From positions 32,493,039 to 32,557,038 of the forward strand of contig VZDJ01007747.1 in assembly GCA_008694505.1 (NCBI GenBank): a stretch of DNA of 64,000 bases. Direction: 5' to 3'. The DNA comes from Cyanoderma ruficeps. Lineage: Eukaryota > Chordata > Aves > Passeriformes > Timaliidae. A program made the translations under genes and the position numbers. The notes below the pieces were generated by a model, which saw only the letters and a program-made list of their open reading frames with translations, had not been told where the DNA came from and made no database searches. Shown here in pieces: positions 12,010-64,000 of this stretch. Each line of letters begins with the position of its first letter. The stretch's first letter is position 1.

Positions 12010-12740
12010 ATAGTCCATGAGTGCTGAGAGCTGGGAGACACTATAGACACTATACAGACACTCATGATCATCTCTGAAAGGTCATGGAGATGAGAGGTGG
12101 CTGAGGACTGCAAGAATGCAAATGTCACTGTGGTCTTCAAAGGAGGACTCAAGGAACTACTGGCCTGTCAGCATCACCTCTATCCCTGGAAAGGTAATGG
12201 AGTATCTCTCTCTGGAGACCATCTCTTTTCACATGGATGACAGGAAGGTAATCAGGAATAGTCGGCGTGGATTCACTGACCAACCCGATTTCCCTCCATG
12301 ATGAAACAGCTACCTGGCTGGATGAGGGGAGAGCACTGGACTGTCAAACATGACTTCAGCAATGCTTTCAACACTGTATCCCACAAGATCCCCATAGGCA
12401 AACTCAAGGAAGTGTGGGTTGCATGAATGGACAGTGGGATGATGTGGAACCTGGCTGAACAGCAGATCCCAGAGGGTTGCAATCAGTGGCACAGGGTATA
12501 GCTGGAGGCCTGCCACTGGTGGTGTCCCCCAGGGGTCAATACTGGGCACACTATTATTTAACTTCTTCATCAGTGACCTGGATGAATGTCTAGAAGCCTC
12601 TGTGAGTCCACTGACAGCACAAAGCTGGGAGGAGCTTTGGGCTGATCCCCTTGAGTGCTGTGCAGCCCTTCAGAAGGACCTGGGCAGGTTGGAGAGAGAG
12701 CAGAAAGGAACCATCTGAAATTCAACAAAGGCAAGTTCAG
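12010..12740 (+). mobile_element. CR1 LINE ORF2 (reverse transcriptase) fragment
   Basis: The + strand contains degraded reverse-transcriptase coding sequence. Recognisable stretches are CTACTGGCCTGTCAGCATCAC (frame YWPVSITSIPGKVME, 12161-12205) and GGTGTCCCCCAGGGGTCAAT leading to a frame reading TGGVPQGSILGTLLFNFFIS and DLDE (about 12519-12585). Several frameshifts and stops break it. It lies between the two convergent gene ends and is 5'- and 3'-truncated. Confidence 0.88.
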
Positions 12741-13179
12741 CGTCCTGATGAAGGCTTTTACTTGAAGAGTTTGATTAGCAAGGTAACAGCAGGAAAAGGG
12801 TATGTATTTTTATCAGTATTAATATCACAACTACTTACATACTAGTAAGTGATTTTGGTTTTTAGTTAACTATTCTTTTGATAATCTTTTACTTGCACAC
12901 AAGGATTTCATACTCCTAAGTAATTTAATGAAATTCATGTATAAAAGGAATGAGCTTCTGCTTAAGGTTTTATATAACTATTTACTAAATCCTTAATCTT
13001 TGACTTCTTAAGAAAATATCTTACACCTTTAAATGGTGTTGGCATTATACAGACATAAAATACAGAGTAGGATATGAAGCAGACTCTTAAAACTTGGAAG
13101 TATGGTTGTCACTGATGACTCTTAGGTATATAAAATTTATTCACAGCTAAAAATTCAGGAACTGATGTACAGGATTTTT

Positions 13180-13185
13180 TTTATT
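13180..13185 (-). promoter_or_regulatory. Probable polyadenylation signal of CC2D2A
   Basis: The + strand reads TTTATT, that is AATAAA on the gene strand, 356 bases past the stop codon. A second copy lies at 13136-13141. Either could be used; the 3' UTR would then be about 370-430 bases. Confidence 0.5.
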
Positions 13186-13540
13186 TATAAGTGCCTCTTG
13201 AAAAAGAACAACCTGTGCAGATGAACTGACTAGCTACAAGGATACCAGGGAGGCATTTTTACTCTGCACTGTCACTTCTATATGGGCATGTGTAATGCTT
13301 TAAGATTGTGAGGTCCCACAGGGAGCTATAAAAGACTATATAAAGATCACCTATTAGTACTGGAAATTCACGCTGTCAGTCTCTTCCTTAGCAGTAATTA
13401 GTGGTTTTAGGGCAAATAAAGTTCCTAAAATTCATGTTCTCATTTGATTCTTAACATACTTGGAATAGTTCAGCAGTGAGAGAAATCAATTATTTCCACC
13501 TATATAAGCAAATTTCTTGCAGTATTCTGACTGGTCTATA

Positions 13541-61109
<47,569 letters not shown>

Positions 61110-64000
61110 CTGGAACAGAGAAAAATGGTAATGTGCTTAAATTAAGTATTTTCTGAAAGAAATGTATGGAAAATAAAACCACATATACCAGAGTCCCATG
61201 TTCCAACAGAAAGAACTTGAATGAGAAAATGTGAATGAATGAAACATTTTTTGGAATCCAGTCCTTACAAAGTATGATTTAAATGCATTTAAACTGCAAC
61301 AGATCTACCTTTCATTATATACTATGAACCACTGTAAGAAATACTTAAGCACACTTTTAGTCGACCATCATTTAGAAAAGAAGAATACATTAAGATAAAC
61401 CTCACTACTACTGATTCTACTCAGAATCATTACGAGATTTGGGAGAATGGTAGTATTCCCAAATTATACAATTTACTGCCTGTATTTGTAGAAAAGAAAT
61501 ATTCTTTGCATTTGGAAACTCAAAAGAATGAACAAGGTGCAAAGTGCAAACCCCCTATTTTACAGGAATTTCAGCATCTGCCTCAACCTAACACCTTTAA
61601 AAGATTTATTAATGATTTTAATGGTGCAATAGTGTTTATCTGTGTACAGAAAACACAAGCAAGAATTCTCAGAAAGTCACATTTGCTCAAAGATGGCCTT
61701 TGAAAAGTTTCTGGAATTGAGAAAAATATAGCAATTTTTAAAACTTCAGGCTCATAAAAGACAGCGACACAGAAAAAAGGCTCTGTCTGCCGGAGATGGA
61801 AATTATGAACTTTAATTGCAGTATGAAAGGTGGGTACACACTGGAAAAAAATTAACTTCTTATTCTAACACTGGAACTGAGTCCCTTAAACAGTTATGGA
61901 AGCTTCACTAGTGCAAGCTTTTAAGTTAAAAACAAAAACAAACAAACAGACAAACCCCAACCCTCAAAGAAACTCAACCAACCAAAAAACCCCACCAAAC
62001 CCAAGTACCAAGACTTGGAAAAAAATCTTTCAAGGAAGAAGCTGGTCTAGTGTTACCTTTAGATTTTCCTCTTGTGAATTTTTTCTATCTTTTAACCTGT
62101 TCAGTTAGCAGGCTAAAACATTCTATTTCATTGCGGCAAATGCATCACTTCAATTCCATTCTGATAAATGAAAACTAGAAAGCAACAGATTAGATGATCT
62201 GAAATCCTTTACAATAGTCTATAAACATTTCCAGACCAGCTAGGTGAACAGTGTAAACATGCAAAATTAGGGCAGAAAAAATCTGCTGCTACTTTAAGCA
62301 CCTCATAAAGCATCAGAACTTATGTTCTGTATGCAGAATTCATTATTAATTATTCTATTCCTTGAGACAACAGGGTCGTTAGCTTTTCTATATATAACGA
62401 AAACCACTTTAAGGCTTTGGTAGTTGCATCAAATACTGTGAGATCCTGTAGTTTTTTTAAAAAATGACCACATAAATAAAATGGTTTCACTACTTTATTT
62501 CTCTGGACATACATTTTTGCTCTGCCTATGTGAATGGGCTCTACAGCCAAATAAGTTGTGCTCAACTTCAAAATATATCTTTGAAGTGAAAAAACTAAAA
62601 CTGATATCCATGAACATATCACTTTTCAGCATCACCATTACAAGGCTGTGTGAAAAAAATGCACACCATGTTTTACACTGGAAGTGTAATTATCCTACAG
62701 TGGCTCTGTGCTTTATGTCAGGCAGACCTAACAAGTTTGCTGGATGGTCAAACCGAAATTAAACCTGAGAACCTGAAAATGTCATCTAGTAAGTGTTCTC
62801 CCTTGACTTCATCTGCACTCAGACGGGACCCAAGCCATTGGATCTCTGTGTGGCTTCAAAGCTCTCTGCACTGACATAGACTCAGAACTTCTGTGAGTAT
62901 CTCAAAGAATGCAGAAACCAGGCACAAAACACATATTAATGCTGCGACCAAGCATCAGTTATTTGAATGAAAATAGTGAATGGTAACTTTCACCACAGAT
63001 CCTAGAAAAACTGCTGTATTTTTCACGGATACAAGAACTGCATAAATGCATAGTAAGACACAAACCCAACAATGAAGAAAAAGATACAGCAACACTGCAG
63101 TTGCGCTGGCTTCACAAGGTAAGAACTACCAGACACGGGCTTTTAACTTAAAGCAATTCTTCTTTTGAAACTCTTATTTCCTAGTCTGACTAGTGGACAG
63201 ACATATAGCCACGTTGTTCCATTTAAGAAAGATATAAAGGCATTAAGTGCACATATAATTGGATGGATTAGGGTAAAATTCTGAATTTCTGTGAACAGAT
63301 TGCATTAAAAAATAGAAACTGACTGAATGCTTGAAAGACTAGTACAGAGATAATGCTGAATATTAAGTGAAGAAGTAGCTGATGGACGTGCTTCAAGAAA
63401 AGCTTGCCATAGTGTGCCGAGAACGATAATCATTCCATGCTAGAAGAAAATAAACCATCTGTTTGAGGGACGTGACAAACTGATGATTCCAGACACATTA
63501 TCTACTTCCCACTTGTTTTAAAATACAGTTCTCTTGTCCAGAAAAAAGCATGAGGGGGTGTGTATACTTTTAACACCACAAATCTAACATAATATGGTGA
63601 CAACTACAACAAACTAAAAAAAGCCTCAGATTAGATGTATACAGGCATTAAAATAAAACCAAAACAAGACAGAGGAGCAAACAGACTATGTAGAACTTTT
63701 CAATGGCACCTGGAAAAGGGGGAAATTATCTTTTTTTTTTTAATGGCTAGTTATCACTTGGCAGGAAAATGATAATCAGAAACTCATACACAGATTATCA
63801 CTCTAACAAAGTGTCCTGGGTTATAGAGTCTATTCAATTTCATCTGCTGAAAAACAGTTGGGGGCGGGTGCCTTTTGATAATGGCCCAACGGTCAATATC
63901 AGGTAGAGCATTGTTCTTCTCTTTCTTCATAATGGGCCATTAACACTCTCCCCAAGCTGTTTCCCCTTCCCAACACATACCCACATTCTATCATACCTAT
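61110..64000 (-). other. 5' intron of CC2D2A, missing N-terminal exons
   Basis: The protein's first roughly 85 residues must be encoded upstream of 61109 on this strand. I searched this stretch by eye for the conserved start and basic segment and did not find them, so at least 2.9 kb of intron probably separates them. The right end carries the LTR-like sequence. Confidence 0.5.
63812..64000 (+). mobile_element. Possible LTR start (endogenous retrovirus), cut by window end
   Basis: TGTCCTGGG at 63812 resembles the 5' end of several passerine ERV LTRs. The following sequence has paired motifs AATGGCCCAAC and AATGGGCCATTAAC and is richer in G+C than its surroundings. The partner end and target-site duplication lie outside the window, so this is tentative. 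Confidence 0.35.

Larger units (their letters stand above)
11171..13135. other. Intergenic region between convergent 3' ends
   Basis: About 2 kb separating the FBXL5 and CC2D2A polyadenylation sites. It contains the GT run near 11500 and the CR1 RT fragment at 12010-12740. The short ORFs are unsupported. The gene ends are inferred from AATAAA signals, so the true gap could be shorter if either transcript reads through. Confidence 0.7.

Noticed and set aside
12310..12570. Two overlapping minus strand ORFs of 69-86 codons
   Set aside because: Antisense to degraded CR1 reverse-transcriptase sequence on the + strand.

Overview
The window is vertebrate, almost certainly avian, genomic DNA. It holds split genes with GT-AG introns, many fragments of CR1 LINEs (the main bird retrotransposon) and no dense ORFs. 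Species cannot be fixed from the sequence. A possible LTR start at the right edge resembles ERV LTRs I associate with songbirds, but that is weak evidence.

Two protein-coding genes lie tail to tail. On the + strand, positions 1 to about 11,170 hold the 3' end of FBXL5, the iron-sensing F-box subunit of an SCF ubiquitin ligase. Its last two coding exons are 2764-2912 and 10510-10586, followed by a 3' UTR with two AATAAA signals. On the - strand, from about 13,160 to beyond 61,109, lies CC2D2A, a ciliary transition-zone protein. I traced 33 consecutive coding exons, from a stop codon at 13541-13543 up to 61,109. Each junction keeps the frame with GT/AG ends, and they encode 1,526 residues. Only the N-terminal tail (roughly 85 residues by comparison with the mammalian protein) is missing, and I could not find its exons in 61,110-64,000. 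The same convergent CC2D2A/FBXL5 pair exists in mammals (human 4p15.32), so the synteny is conserved.

The rest is introns and about 2 kb of intergenic sequence. They contain several CR1 pieces of different ages: + strand at about 370-1120, 6900-7097, 7960-8960 (old) and 12010-12740; - strand at 20287-20380 and 28160-28790 (old); a nested set at 35112-36425; and a head-to-head inverted pair at 50776-51443. There is also a MIR/CORE-SINE-like relic (about 51876-51995), a poly-C tract holding two unresolved bases (2574-2600), small tandem repeats, and a possible LTR start at the right end (63812-64000).

I found no operon, CRISPR, tRNA, rRNA or novel multi-gene system. The two genes are functionally separate: iron-dependent IRP2 turnover for FBXL5, ciliary gate assembly and Hedgehog signalling for CC2D2A. 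The points most worth a second look are the exon-split iron-sulfur ligands of FBXL5, the degenerate transglutaminase-like region of CC2D2A, the CR1 inverted pair and nest, the MIR-like relic, and a 167-codon ORF in the last CC2D2A intron.
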